Shown here one piece after another: positions 38,511 through 49,255 of a stretch of 64,000 bases of DNA; within the stretch, counting starts at the first letter, position 1, and each line of letters starts with the position of its first letter. Under the pieces are notes generated by a model. The model was not told where the DNA came from. It saw only the letters and a list, made by a program, of their open reading frames with translations, and ran no database searches. The position numbers were made by a program, and so were the translations under genes. The DNA is from Megamerina dolium (lineage: Eukaryota > Arthropoda > Insecta > Diptera > Megamerinidae): positions 33,645,540-33,709,539 of the forward strand of contig OY978527.1 in NCBI GenBank assembly GCA_963854835.1. The letters are read 5' to 3'.

Positions 38511-40440
38511 TATACCCTGCATAATGCAATATGCATGGTATATTCATTTCGGTCAAATGTTTGTGTCCACTTGAAGGAATCTCCGGAGATATAGACATGG
38601 ATATATATTCGTGATCAGCGTCGATTAAATTTTCGATTTAACGATGTCCGTCCGTCCGTCCGTCTGTCTGTCACCTGGCTGGTTCGCACGATAACTTGAG
38701 TAAATATTGAGCTATTTCGATGAAATTTGGCATAAGTAATCTATGATCCAAGGGTACGGAGAAGATTGATATTGGGCATGATCGGTCAATAACCACGCCC
38801 ACACCAAGCATTCAAAGCGACTAACCTCGAAATTTTTAAAATCTTTAACTAGCTATAACTCACATAATATACCACTTGGGACAACAATATTTGGCACATA
38901 GACTTACATTATACTACTATCTAACCTCGCCAAAAGTGGTTGAGCCACGCCTACTTTTTAGCATAGCTCTCATATAAAGTGTCTGTACTTCTTTTAAATT
39001 GAAACAGCTGTAACTTCTACAATCTTCTGTCCAGAATAACCATAATTGACACTTAGATTAACATGGTAGTCTGAAATAATATGGCAGAAAATCAGTGAGC
39101 CACGCCCACTCCTTTTTGGGTCTCCCATACAAAGTTGCGGAAATTAAAAAAATGTTACCGGTTATAACTTGCAAACTATTCAGCGTAGAATAACGAAATT
39201 TAAGGTGTGGATTAATATTGAACGAGCAACTAGGCTCACAGAAAATGGGCGCACCACGCCCACTGTTTATTGTAGCCCCCATAAAAATTTTAAATTGAAA
39301 CAGCTGTAACTTCGGCAATCTTCTGCCTAAAATAACCATAATTGACACTTAGATTAATATCATAGACGGCAAAAATCTGGCAGAAAATCAGTGTGCCACG
39401 CCCACTCCTTTATGAGTCTCCCATACAAAGTCAAGGGAATTAAACTAAAACTTTTAACTCCATAACTTACAAACCATTTAGCGTAGGACAACGAGATTTA
39501 AGGTATGGATTAGTATTGTACGAGCAACTAGGCTCACAGAAAATGGGCGCACCACGCTCACTGTTTATTGTAGCCCCCATACAAATTTTAAATTGAAACA
39601 GCTGTAACTTCGGCAATCTTCCGTCTAGAATAACCATAATTGCCACTTAAATTAATATCGTAGTCGGAAAAAATGTGGCAGATAATCAGTGTGCCACGCC
39701 CACTCCTTCATGAGTCTCCCATACAAAGTCAAGGGAATTAAACTAAAATTTTAAGCTCCATAACTTACAAACCATTTAGCCTAGGACAACGAGATTTAAG
39801 GTATGGATTAGTATTGTACGAGCAATTGGGCTCACAGGAAATGGGCGAACCACGCCCATTGTTTATCGTAGCCCCCATACAAATTTTAAATTGAAACAGC
39901 TGTAACTTCGGCAATCTTCTGTCTAGAATAACCATAATTGACACTTAGATTAATATCGTAGTCGGAAATAATCTGGCAGAAAATCAGTGTGCCACGCCCA
40001 CTCCTTCATAGGTCTCCCATACAAAGTCGAGGGAATTAAACTAAAATTTTAAGCTCGATAACTTACAAACCATTTAGCGTAGGACAACCAAATTTAAGGT
40101 GTGGATTGATATTGAAAAATTAATTAGATATACCAGAAAGAGATACGGCACGCCCACTTTTTATATAGCTTCCGTACAAAGCGTCGGATTTATCTTAAAC
40201 ATTTTAACACCCATAACTTACTAATTAATACGCCTAGGTCAACCCATTGCAACCTATGTAGTTTAGTATTATAGGCAGAAATTGATCCTCCAAAATTGGT
40301 GAGGTACGCCTGCTTCTTAATGTAGGTCCTATACAAAGTAGTGGAAGAAAAGGATGGATATACGAGCAAACTTTTTATATATACCTCTACATATGCAGGG
40401 TATAATTTGGTCGGCCCCAGCCGACTGTAAGGAGATTTTT
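38511..40440 (+). mobile_element. DINE-1/Helentron-like element (HINE), copy 2, apparently full length
   Basis: It begins TATACCCTGCATAATGCA and finishes GCAGGGTATAATTTGGTCGG, giving subterminal inverted repeats (TATACCCTGCA / TGCAGGGTATA). A 3' hairpin GTCGGC-ccca-GCCGAC follows, then GTAAGGAGATTTTT. Behind the 5' end lie the shared block GGAATCTCCGGAGATATAGA and ATTTAACGATG with a GTCC/GTCT tract. After these come CACCTGGCTGGTTCGCACG and a long internal tandem array (listed separately). Known DINE-1/INE-1 elements share the GTCY tract, subterminal repeats and 3' hairpin; the Helentron link is by that resemblance. There is no coding frame, so movement would need an autonomous partner. A 70-bp stretch near the 5' end is identical to the 58.4 kb copy, suggesting fairly recent activity. 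Confidence 0.87.
38940..40085 (+). repeat. internal tandem array of the HINE, ~298-bp units made of two ~150-bp halves
   Basis: The phrase GAGCCACGCCCACT or GTGCCACGCCCACT recurs at about 39094, 39391, 39689 and 39987, a spacing of 297-298 bp. Midway between them an alternative phrase, CACCACGCCCACTGTTTATT, recurs. Both halves are followed by CCCATACAAA and then by a '..GCTGTAACTT' or '..CATAACTTACAAACC' phrase. The unit therefore looks like a diverged dimer of an older 150-bp monomer, later amplified as a dimer. Adjacent units are very similar, which suggests homogenisation. Confidence 0.88.
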
Positions 40441-40448
40441 CTAATTTA

Positions 40449-40765
40449 GCATCGTAGTTCTAGTTTTAGTAGTTAGTGGTTAGTGTGTTGGTCTTCAAAT
40501 TTTTTAGGTCGTGGATTCAATCTTCGGCTAAAGCACAACTTTAATATCGAAAAGAATCGAATATCGAAGATTTGCCATGAAAAAGCCACTAAAAGTGCTC
40601 TGTGACAAAGTTCAAAAAAAGTGATGTTACAAGGGTTTTGCCGGCTAATATTAGTAGGTCCCTTCCAATACTGTCCAAAATTTAACATGCACAACAGTAC
40701 TGGAAGAAAAGCTCGGTCAAAGGGCCCTTCGAGACTTATAAATGCAACATATTTATTTTTATTTA
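40449..40765 (+). mobile_element. tRNA-derived SINE, copy 7
   Basis: The head is diverged at the A box (GCATCGTAGTTC and TAGTGGTTAGTGTGTTGG). The B box region is GGATTCAATCTTCGG, followed by AAAGCACAACTTTAATATCG. The middle is shortened by deletion (the CGAACGGTACCC and CGGCAAGCAATTGG blocks are missing). The 3' half is well kept: AGTGCTCTGTGACAAAG, GATGTTACAAGGGTTTTGCC, GCACAACAGTACTGGAAG, TCGGTCAAAGGGCCCTTCG and an ATTTATTTTTATTT tail. It begins only a few bases after the 3' end of the HINE at 38511-40440. Confidence 0.9.
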
Positions 40766-40822
40766 CTTTAGAATATTTTAATATAATTTTAATAAATTAG
40801 TTTTTTAGTTCGGTTTATTTTT

Positions 40823-40885
40823 GGATGCCGTAGCTTAGTGTTTAGTGCGTTGGCCGAAAGAGAAACTCGTCCAAAAGGCCCATTA
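40823..40885 (+). mobile_element. tRNA-derived SINE, copy 8 (head joined to tail)
   Basis: The first 35 bases are the SINE head GGATGCCGTAGCTTAGTG and TTTAGTGCGTTGGCC. They run directly into a 3'-end phrase, GAAAGAGAAACTCGTCC and AAAAGGCCC, corresponding to GGAAGAGAAGCTCGGTC and AAAGGGCCC. Nearly the whole body has been deleted. Only 60 bp remain. Confidence 0.8.
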
Positions 40886-41652
40886 TTTGCTTTCGATCAA
40901 AACCGGTAACTCAAATGCAATCGTCTTATGCCAACAAAGGGTCAAGGTGCCCTTAAACCCATGGACGGGAATTGTGTTATTGTCGTGAAAGACGTTTTTT
41001 TATTATTTTGAAGAAACTTCTACCAAGGTCCCCGAAATGATGGAAAACTAAGAAGTTTTATTCCAGTAATTGAAATGAGAAATTCGACTCTCGCGAAGCA
41101 CAATCAACATGTAATTTTTCAAACCATCTCAAGATGATTTTGTATAATAATTCTGATATAATTAAAGAAAAATGTTTACAAACAGTTTCTCACGTAAAAA
41201 TTCTTTATCACTATCCACTGTATTTGCATGTACAACTTTTACGATTTCAACGTAGTATGTATATATGTTCACTTGCCTTGCTAGCTGTTTGCGTCAATGA
41301 GTCAATAAGTGCGAGTACATTAAAAGCTGTCATTAACTTTGAAATGAAGCAGGGGAAACAAGATAAACGTCTAGCGTGTGCTGGTGAGAATGTGCCCAAT
41401 AACAAAGAGCAATCTAAGTACATATCGTAACTACGAATACTGTCACTTCCGCATCAAAATATGTAACTACAACAAGAACAATAACAAAAACATTGGTATT
41501 CAGTCGAAACATGAGTAGACTCAAATCAGCAACTTACTGAAATGACCCATAATTATTCAATAAAAAACAATTACCTATTTGGTGGGCAGTTCACCACTCC
41601 TACTGTTGGTGGTTATTATTATTATGTATAGCTATTGAACGAGTTGATTTTC

Positions 41653-42072
41653 TATACCCTGCACGAGTGGTGTATGGTATATTCATTTTGGTCAGGCATT
41701 TGTGACAATTTGAAGCAGTAATCTGAACAGTGTGTAGTATGCCCGTCTCAGACGGGCCGTCTGTCAAACCGGACAGCTTGTTCAGACAATAACTTAAACA
41801 AAAATTTGACATGTATGGTTCATGGTCCAAGAGTACGAACGGAGTTGATCATAGGCGTGATTGATTTACTGCCACGCCCACACGAAGCAATCAAAGAGAT
41901 AAATGTCAGAATAAAAAAAAATATTTACTTGCAACTCACTTAATATTTCATTTAGGACAACAACGTTTGACATTTAGACGAAGATTACATTCGCTAATCT
42001 GACTTTTGTATACATAGCTCTACGTGTGCAGGGTATATATTGGTCGGCCTGGCCGACACCATCGTCATATTT
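41653..42072 (+). mobile_element. HINE, copy 3 (short form)
   Basis: It starts TATACCCTGCACGAGTGG with GGTATATTCATTTTGGTCAG and ends GTGCAGGGTATATATTGGTC, followed by a perfect hairpin GTCGGCC-t-GGCCGAC. Inside are one CCGTCTGTC scrap of the tetranucleotide tract, GGTCCAAGAGTACG, and a single CTGCCACGCCCACACGAAGC block. There is no tandem array. This about 400-bp form shows that the internal array of the larger copies is not essential to the element's ends. It is diverged and probably older. Confidence 0.82.
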
Positions 42073-42834
42073 TTATTTTCTTCCTTTCAATTTCTAACTT
42101 AATAATATAGTGGCTACCTTCAAATTCTTAGTTATTCCATTATTAGTGGCGCTCCAACATGCACTAATCATTATTGCGTGACTTTGATATTATTTGTACT
42201 CATTTGTACATACTCGTATACGCGAGTATTTATTCCTTAAATTTCTATTGTATTCCCATACATAGTTGTTGCTGTTATTGTTCTTATAATGTTTTTTTTT
42301 TTCTTTTTGTATTGTAATCCTTTGTTCATTGAATCCAACATGTTATCGTATATTTGATTGTCACTGTAATTATAGGTATGCTAATTACTTTAGTTTTTTC
42401 ATAATTTAAGGATGAAACACTAAAAGATCACCCATCCATCCCATGCTTATAATTACACTATTCCATTTAAAAGATAAATCAATTTTTATTTGAATTACTT
42501 GACGATTAGGCATTATGGTTAATGTTAGTACGTATTATAATAGCGATTAGGTGCTAATACTCGTGTATGAATAATATAGCAATTCGATATCATAAATTGA
42601 AAATATATATTCTGAATGAGATGAGATTCTGTAAATGAAACTGTCAGTACTTTTTATTACTATAAATTAATATTCAATAAAACTTTGATTAATAATGATT
42701 AACTATGATTAATTATGTAAGTGGGAAATGGAAAGTGTCAGGTGATATTTTCAAATCCATTTATCCGCTTGGAATTAGTCACATGTTCATCTACTGGTAG
42801 ATAAAACTGCTTGGGGAGACTGGAGATGTTAGAG
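42073..42834. other. AT-rich non-coding DNA
   Basis: T-run near 42291-42303. Three GATTAA words at 42687, 42697 and 42707 are spaced exactly 10 bp apart. No gene was seen. Confidence 0.5.
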
Positions 42835-43470
42835 ACCGCCACCGGTTGGGTCATCCACGCATAATTTGAACGCCGCAAATCATCAAAGCTGTCAAATCCA
42901 GAATTCAACGAAATCTGCTCCGAAAACCATGGCCCAGGAGATGAATGTTTCGCAAAAGTCTATGAGTCAAACTATTAAAAACGACTTGGGGCTTGGGGCT
43001 TTTCGGGCCTTATCGGACATTGGTTGACTGCAAAAATTAAACGGAAACGTATTTTAATGAAGCACGCTGTTAACTTGTGCAGCAAAGTCTTCTTTACCGA
43101 TGACAACATTTTTACCGTGCAGAAAAAAATTAACATGAAAAATGATAGGGTGTATGCATGGTTATCTAAGGGAGCATCTGAACTGATTCCACGGTTCGAA
43201 AAGGATCATCTAAGCTGAAACGGGTCAAGCTTTCCTCCAAAAAAACTTTTCCATCATTCTAAAGAATGGCCCTCAGACAGTCCTGATTTAAATCTGTTGG
43301 ATTACAAATTTTGGACAGTTTTATCTCAAAAGATACCTCAACCTTGATTCTGTTAAAACAGCTTTGTTTCCTGCTGTTAAATTCTCCAAGGGACGAGCTG
43401 TGTGTGGCTGTTGATAATTGGCCAGTCCAACTTAAGGCATGCATGAAGTGCAAAGCAGGACATTTCGAAT
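42835..43470 (+). pseudogene. mariner-like transposase relic (different clade from the others)
   Basis: The + frames include PQIIKAVKSRIQRNLLRKPW, an N-terminal 'xxIxAVRxRIxRNPxRKQxxMAREMxVS' type phrase. Then comes a clean frame 43024-43218 with HAVNLCSKVFFTDDNIFTVQ then KKINMKNDRVYAW. FFTDDNIFTVQ corresponds to 'LFTDEKxFTVE' with the first catalytic Asp, and the following phrase to 'NKQNDRVYA'. SKGASELIPRFEKDHLS continues it. A large deletion removes the 'QQDSAPAH' second-Asp region. EWPSDSPDLNLLDYKFWTVL then gives the third-Asp region, and VDNWPVQLKACMKCKAGHFE the C-terminus. The DNDRVYA/SPDLNPLDY signature differs from the DD34D HDNARPH/PSDYHLF mariners elsewhere in the window. Confidence 0.85.
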
Positions 43471-43619
43471 GAATATTTGCTTTTTGTATACAATATGTAT
43501 CAATATATACATATATATAAATCAATAATTGTTCCAAAACATTCATTAGTTTTTATTTTATAGCAAAAAATTTATGTAGCATCAAATCAAATTCGAGCTA
43601 GAACCGAAGCGCAATCCTT

Positions 43620-43920
43620 ACACCACCTTCAACGAAAACTGAAAAAGGTGGTGGTTTTATTTTTCGTTTGTTTAAATTTGGCTTTTTTTTTTTTTGTTCA
43701 AGGATCAGCATAAATATTACCACTAAAAAAATTTGTTTTTACAAAAAAATGGAACCGGTGCCGACTTCAAAAAGAAATTATTCATCGAGATTTAGTATTT
43801 TCTTTTCAGTCGGCTCTGTTTTTATTTTAATCTGCTGCATCCGGTGTTAGCTTTACCATACTCCCCTAGAGTATCATTTCTAATGATACGTATGGTAATA
43901 TCTGTTGCTCGTGTAGCAAC
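43620..43920. other. hairpin-rich stretch
   Basis: Four inverted repeats follow each other. CACCACCTT/AAGGTGGTG lies at 43621-43653. GCCGACTTCAAAAAGAAAT pairs imperfectly with ATTTTCTTTTCAGTCGGC at 43760-43814. A nested pair TACCATAC ... GTATCATT-tct-AATGATAC-GTATGGTA lies at 43854-43897. GTTGCT-cgtgt-AGCAAC lies at 43904-43920. Four such structures within 300 bp suggest a structured RNA, an origin or terminus of a DNA element, or a decayed foldback transposon. I recognise none. A 60-codon frame at 43668-43850 crosses it. Confidence 0.5.
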
Positions 43921-44120
43921 TCGTTTTGCCCGAAACAATGCCGAACGTTTAATTTGTGTTCAGAATGCAAAAACAAAAAATAATAATAAATATTCAGATT
44001 TTTAATTTAAATTTAAATATTTTATTTTATTTTTATTTTTTTTAGTTCGAAATTAATGAATTTTGAAATTTCTTTCAAATTTTGAAAAAGTAAAATAAGC
44101 ATATTAAAGCTATCTCGTCA

Positions 44121-44513
44121 GTGCATACGAAGAAAAACGCGTAAACATAATTGACGGCGAAGAAAGACGTATAAATATAATACAATATACGGATTACTTA
44201 CCATTGTCTTGGTTCCCACCACACTCCTTCAACCAATCCATAAGGCAAAATATGTAAAAAATTAAATACGCTAATTACAGTAACTAACCAGTAATAAATT
44301 ATAATGAGTAATAATTATTACTATTAAATTATTAAATTTTAAAATTATGAAATAACCGGTCAGATGAATGCAACGACGCCAACTCTCCAGTGATAAATCT
44401 ATAAATCTATCTACACGTCTTTGTACGCCGTCAATTATGTTTACTCTTCTTTTATTTTTTTAACGGGTGTTTCTTCGTTATTAAAACACTCGTGCGTCTT
44501 TCTTCGTATGCAC
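44121..44513. mobile_element. fold-back / MITE-like element, 393 bp
   Basis: The left end GTGCATACGAAGAAA (44121-44135) is the inverse of the right end, read on the opposite strand from 44513. Inside, GTAAACATAATTGACGGCG (44141-44159) is a perfect 19-bp inverted match to 44426-44444, and the match continues imperfectly into AAGACGTATA/AAGACGTGTA. The right arm holds about 50 extra bases between the two matching blocks. Near the centre is a perfect 16-bp palindrome AGTAATAATTATTACT (44307-44322). There is no transposase frame. The family and the target-site duplication were not identified. Confidence 0.75.
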
Positions 44514-46978
44514 CAAATGTTTCAAAGGTTGTTCTCATATGCCAGCATATGATTTTGGGCAAAGTGTATAGATCTTAATCCTCAAGCCTAAATTATACTT
44601 TTAGTTAAGTTTCTTAATGCACTTTTGTAAAGTTTTTTTCTTTCTTTAAATGCAACGTACTGTATAAGAATGTGTTCTTTATGTACAGTTTTGTATTATT
44701 AAAATAAATTGAATTGACACTGATTTACACATTGAGTCAAAATCTTAGGTGTAGAATTAACCAAAAAAAAAAAAACGAAAATAAAAGAATCTTTTTAAAA
44801 AAAATATGTCAAATTTCCACAAATAGTGCTTGAAGGTTAAAATTAAATTGTATTTTATCGCAACTCTTGACACTTGCACATCTTTATTATATTGAAGAAA
44901 TAAAAAAATTCGGAAAAAGTATTACTGAAAAATTTTTCATTGATTATAACTAATGAAGTAATCCAAAAAACTAAATATATTTTTTTGTGATTTAAAATGT
45001 TGAACAGGCATTAATTAAAGGCATTACTTCTAACGTTCGTCTTGGAGGAAATACTTGTGAAGCTATAATTTATTTCATCATATTATCTTTAAGTTCTGAA
45101 TATGGTCAAAGTACACGATATAATTCAAATTAGAAAATATTGTATAGAAATTATGAACTAACTACATATATAAACTTTGAACTCATCACTTGATCGTCCT
45201 CTATAAAATACATCTATCATAATATTTAACATTCTATTGCTATTCTTTTTATTCACATCATGAAGTACTTATGTATTTAATTTAAACCACTCATTATGTG
45301 TACAACAACTTAATTCTATCAACAACTTGACTCTTGTATGCCATTCAAAAAGTTGTCTTATAATTTATTACGAATTTCCTTCAGCGGCAGTGGCATACAT
45401 ACATACAACAGCATCTACTACAGCAAACAAAGTTGTCATTCTATTATTGTTAATTTCCTTTTCGACTTATGTTCGCTCGTTTATATTGTAGTACATTCAT
45501 TCATTCATTCGTTTGCTGTCTCTACTGTCACACACACATACATATAATCACAACCACACATACACTCTGGGCGTTTGGACAATATTGTCTATGATTGCCG
45601 TTGGCTTACTGTCTCTTTCTTCAATCATACGTTCATCTGTTCGACCGACCGACCGCTCTACAATTACAATATACAATACAACGGATTCACTTAATTAACT
45701 GCAATGAGTTTGAATTAACCCAAAATTAGTAGAAAAGTTGCATTTGCCGGAGACATGCTTCCGTTTATTTCCGTCATTTTCACAATCCGCGCACCTATTG
45801 TTGCATTCATCTAATTATCTATGTTCCATCGTCGTCTCACATTTCTTATTTTCCATCAATATTATATTTCAGACATGTTAAAGTTTTAACAAAACTGTCA
45901 GTGCAAAAAAAAAAAAAAAAATCGACAGCCCCCCACAACAACATTTAATAAAGTTTGACTGACAATTGCAAAACTCGTGTCAAAGCATTGTGAAAGCAAC
46001 ATAGTGGCGCATCATTCGCGTATGCATAACGCAAAACTTTCTCCATCTACATCTGTGTACATTTACATACACACACTTACACACCAGAGACAGACAACTT
46101 TGTTTGCTAATTTACTTCATAAAATTTAAATTGACTGTGTGCATTTAACACACAGTTCTGTTGCTGCATTTGGTAGTAAAAAAATATAGTAAGGGATATG
46201 TATTAAGCGGCCCAAATGAATATCATTAACGAATTTATTGAATAATTATTTAATTGTTGGATTCTTTTATGCTTTAATTTCACAACATAAATAAGAAAAC
46301 CAATTTAAAAAACAATGGACTTTTATATTTTATTAAAGAGCTCACGTCTCACCCCTCATCACATCTTTCACAATGAAATACATAAAATTAGCGATTTGAG
46401 CAAAAATGGACCGCGTAATACATAGAAACAAATTGTATTTATACTAGATTTATGGATAAAATAATGAAGAAATTTCTTAGAAGCGAAATAATAACAAAAT
46501 ACCGATAAGTAGGAGAAATATTTTTACGATAAAATAATTCTCATTTCCAGCTCAAAAAAATAAAACCGAAAAAAATCAAATAAAGAAGAATGCTTTAAAT
46601 AAAAGGCTTTCAGAAGCGTAATACATACATACTTACATTCCAACTTATGCGGATCAGAAACAAAGAAAACAAATAATAACCTTACGAGAATCCTTTGCAA
46701 CGTATAAATGTACGTACATCTCTCCTCTAGATGCATCCCATAAAATACTCAGCATACTTATGCTGTCAGCATCTGTTAAAGGTTAAATTCGGCCGACAGG
46801 CAGTTTATGTAGTACCTAGTACATACTACAGCATTGGATAAGCTGCAAGCATACACAGAAAGCAGATAGCGTTCTAAATTGTATAGAGAGGTCATGATAG
46901 TCAATGCCAAAGCAAAGTGGCATACATTATAGCTCCTACTACTATTCAATATGCTGTGTGTGTGTGTGTGTGTGCAAG

Positions 46979-47009
<31 letters not shown>

Positions 47010-48269
47010 TTTTTTGTCTACTTTTAAATATAAATGAATTTTTAATAAAAGCACCACATGTTAACACATGCTAACATGCTGGTTGTGTAAATGTGTTCTC
47101 TTTTTTCTAGTTTTATTCATCGTCTCAGTATTTTTCGGCCATTAGTAATGGAATTTCTATACCATTAGGCATCAACTAAAACAACAACAACTACAACAAC
47201 AACATATGTAAGTACATATATATTGAATGTATTGTACATAAGATTATCTATATACGAATACATATTATACATGTGCATGGTGTTTTGAGGAGAGAGAGAG
47301 AGAAGAAAAGCAAAAATAGTTATCGATTTGAACATCATTGCAAATTATTGGACTGATGTTTAGAGGCAAATAAAAAACATAATGGAGCATAAGTAATGAT
47401 TTGTTGTTGTTGCCGTTGTTTTCTACCCTCTTTCAAATATGCTTCGTTTCGGTCTGCTCTGTCTATATTTTTATTATGTTGCCTATGAAAGAACCTTGGG
47501 GTGAATTTAGAACTAAAAGTTATATGCAGAAGCTATATGCACTATAATATCTGCTATATCTGACTAAAAGTGTTATTATTATTGTATGTATTATATGTGA
47601 AAAGTAAAAAAAAATCAGATTAAACAATCGAATGAATACAGGACTTTATATTTAGCACAAGTCTCAACTGAAACACCAATTCAAGGTGCAAAGATATGGG
47701 TAATGACATTTGGAAAACTAATTGTAATTAACCAAATCTATTTAAAATTTTTTAATCCTAGTAAAATGCTATTTTAAGAAATTTTCTTTAAACCTTAAAA
47801 TATATTGGATATTCACATTAAAATTTGCGAGGAAAATGTATAAAAAAAATTATTTGCAATACTTGAATCAGGATATGTAAAACAATTATATTATAAACAG
47901 CTTCAAAAATATAAATAAAAAATAAATTAATATAAAAACACATTAAAAAAAAAAATTCGAAATTCTGTTTGAATTATGAGATGTATGTACAACAGATCCC
48001 AGAATAAAATAAGTCAACGGTTTTAAAATTTTTATTTTATCACAAAATTCCAAAATATTCCCTCTATGATGGCAATATTTTGCACATAAATTAATTACAA
48101 TTTGTCCACGTTACTTTTACTCTGTCTCGAAGAAACAGCGCTTTACAAGCATACATTAATGCAAGCAAGTCCTGATATCTGCTGCTCTTATGTAATGTCG
48201 CAAAGTGCTAGAATTTATACACAAACATTTTATGATTTGTTCCTCCTCCAAGGAAAGATATTTCAAAGA
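44514..48269. other. AT-rich non-coding DNA
   Basis: A-runs near 44763 and 45907, TA and TG microsatellites near 46955-47007, a GA run near 47290, and CAA-rich DNA near 47180. No gene or element recognised. Frames at 45338-45547, 46524-46736 and 46776-47057 are low-complexity. Confidence 0.5.
46955..47007. repeat. compound TG/TA microsatellite
   Basis: About ten TG units (46955-46974), a four-base break, then about fourteen TA units to 47007. Confidence 0.95.
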
Positions 48270-48618
48270 ATCATATCTCAGTTGCTAGTGCGTTGGCCTT
48301 CTGATCTGTAGGTCGTGAGTTCAATCCCCGGCTGAAGCACAACATTAATATCGAAACGATTTTTCGTTCGAACGGTACCCACCTTTCGGCAAGCAATGGG
48401 CAATTCTTTCATGAAAAAAATTGTCAATTTGCCATGAACAAAATTCTAACAGAGTCCTGTGACAAAGCTCAGATGTCACACAGTTTCTGCCGTGCGAAAC
48501 CACCTAATATATGTAAGTAGTTCCTTTCTATTATTATCCAAGATTTACGACGCACTACAGTACTGGAAGTTTGGCCAAAGGACCCTTCGGGGCCCATAAG
48601 TGACACATATTTATTTTA
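48270..48618 (+). mobile_element. tRNA-derived SINE, copy 9
   Basis: The head has a decayed A box (ATCATATCTCAGTTGC) and then TAGTGCGTTGGCCTTCTGAT, with a good B box (GAGTTCAATCCCCGGC). The body is nearly complete: ACATTAATATCGAAACG, TTCGAACGGTACCCACC, CGGCAAGCAATGGGC, a small duplication around AATTCTTTCATG, TTTGCCATGAAC, GTGACAAAGCTC, TGCCGTGCGAAACC and CTACAGTACTGGAAG. The 3' end is CCCTTCGGGGCCCATAAG followed by TGACACATATTTATTTT. It is one of the best copies for deriving a consensus 3' end. Confidence 0.92.
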
Positions 48619-48772
48619 TATATATATTCAAAAATAAATTTTGTGCATTTCCTTTTGCCATTTCTTTGCCATACCTTTGCCGGATTTAGTTAAAAATTAA
48701 ATTTGCACGATTTTGATGGGCAGTAAAGAGTGAGTCTATTTGCTATAATTTCCTTCTATGTAAAGTAGCCGC

Positions 48773-48845
48773 CTCAGCTTGGAATCAAACCCACCAACTA
48801 CAGCTTAGAAGACTAATGGACTAACCACTGAGCTACGGCACCCAC
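48773..48845 (-). mobile_element. tRNA-derived SINE, copy 10 (head only)
   Basis: On the minus strand the sequence reads GGGTGCCGTAGCTCAGTGG, TTAGTCCATTAGTC, and a B-box region GGTGGGTTTGATTCCAAGC. It stops just after the tRNA-like head, with no family body. It is about 73 bp long, the size of a tRNA, but no acceptor-stem 3' strand complementary to GGGTGCC follows. I therefore call it a SINE head fragment, not a tRNA gene. Confidence 0.8.
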
Positions 48846-49019
48846 TCATGGTACGTAGTTGTTAATTTTATTATTTCTTTCTGTATCAAATTTCTACTTT
48901 TACATAATTACATGCATCCACATGGGTCCCTCATAAGCTAACAGAAGACAACAAAAAGGGAAGAATTGACATCTACATGAATTTGCTTTAATGGTACAAA
49001 AAAAAAAAGACTTTTTTAC

Positions 49020-49215
49020 ACAAAATCATTATGGAAGATAGAAAGTGGCTAATGTATGACAATATTAAACGTAGAAAAGTATGAGTTGATCTTGGTCAGC
49101 CATTCATATCGACTACAAAACCAAATATACATTCACAGAAAATGTTACCGTGTGTCTGGTGGGATTGGAAAGGAGTTATTCACTTTGAGCTTCTGGAACC
49201 TAGTCAAACTGTTAC
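49020..49215 (+). pseudogene. mariner transposase fragment (central part)
   Basis: The + frame gives DRKWLMYDNIKRRK, then, after a stop, LGQPFISTTKPNIHSQKMLP followed by CVWWDWKGVIHFELLEPSQT. This matches 'GDEKWxxYDNxKRKxSW ... GQPxxSTxKPNIHxxKxxLCVWWDxKGVIHYELLxPxQTV' of mariners. Only about 60 residues survive. The first catalytic Asp position reads Asp-Arg-Lys-Trp instead of Gly-Asp-Glu-Lys-Trp. It is cut off at the GATTAATC-rich block that follows. Confidence 0.82.
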
Positions 49216-49255
49216 ATCTGGGGCTGTGCCTTTAATCATTTAGCCGAAGAGTCTC

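Noticed and set aside
48773..48845. A 73-bp tRNA-like sequence on the minus strand
   Set aside because: It has A- and B-box-like segments but no acceptor-stem partner for GGGTGCC, and it matches the head of the SINE family exactly in type, so it is a SINE fragment and not a tRNA gene.
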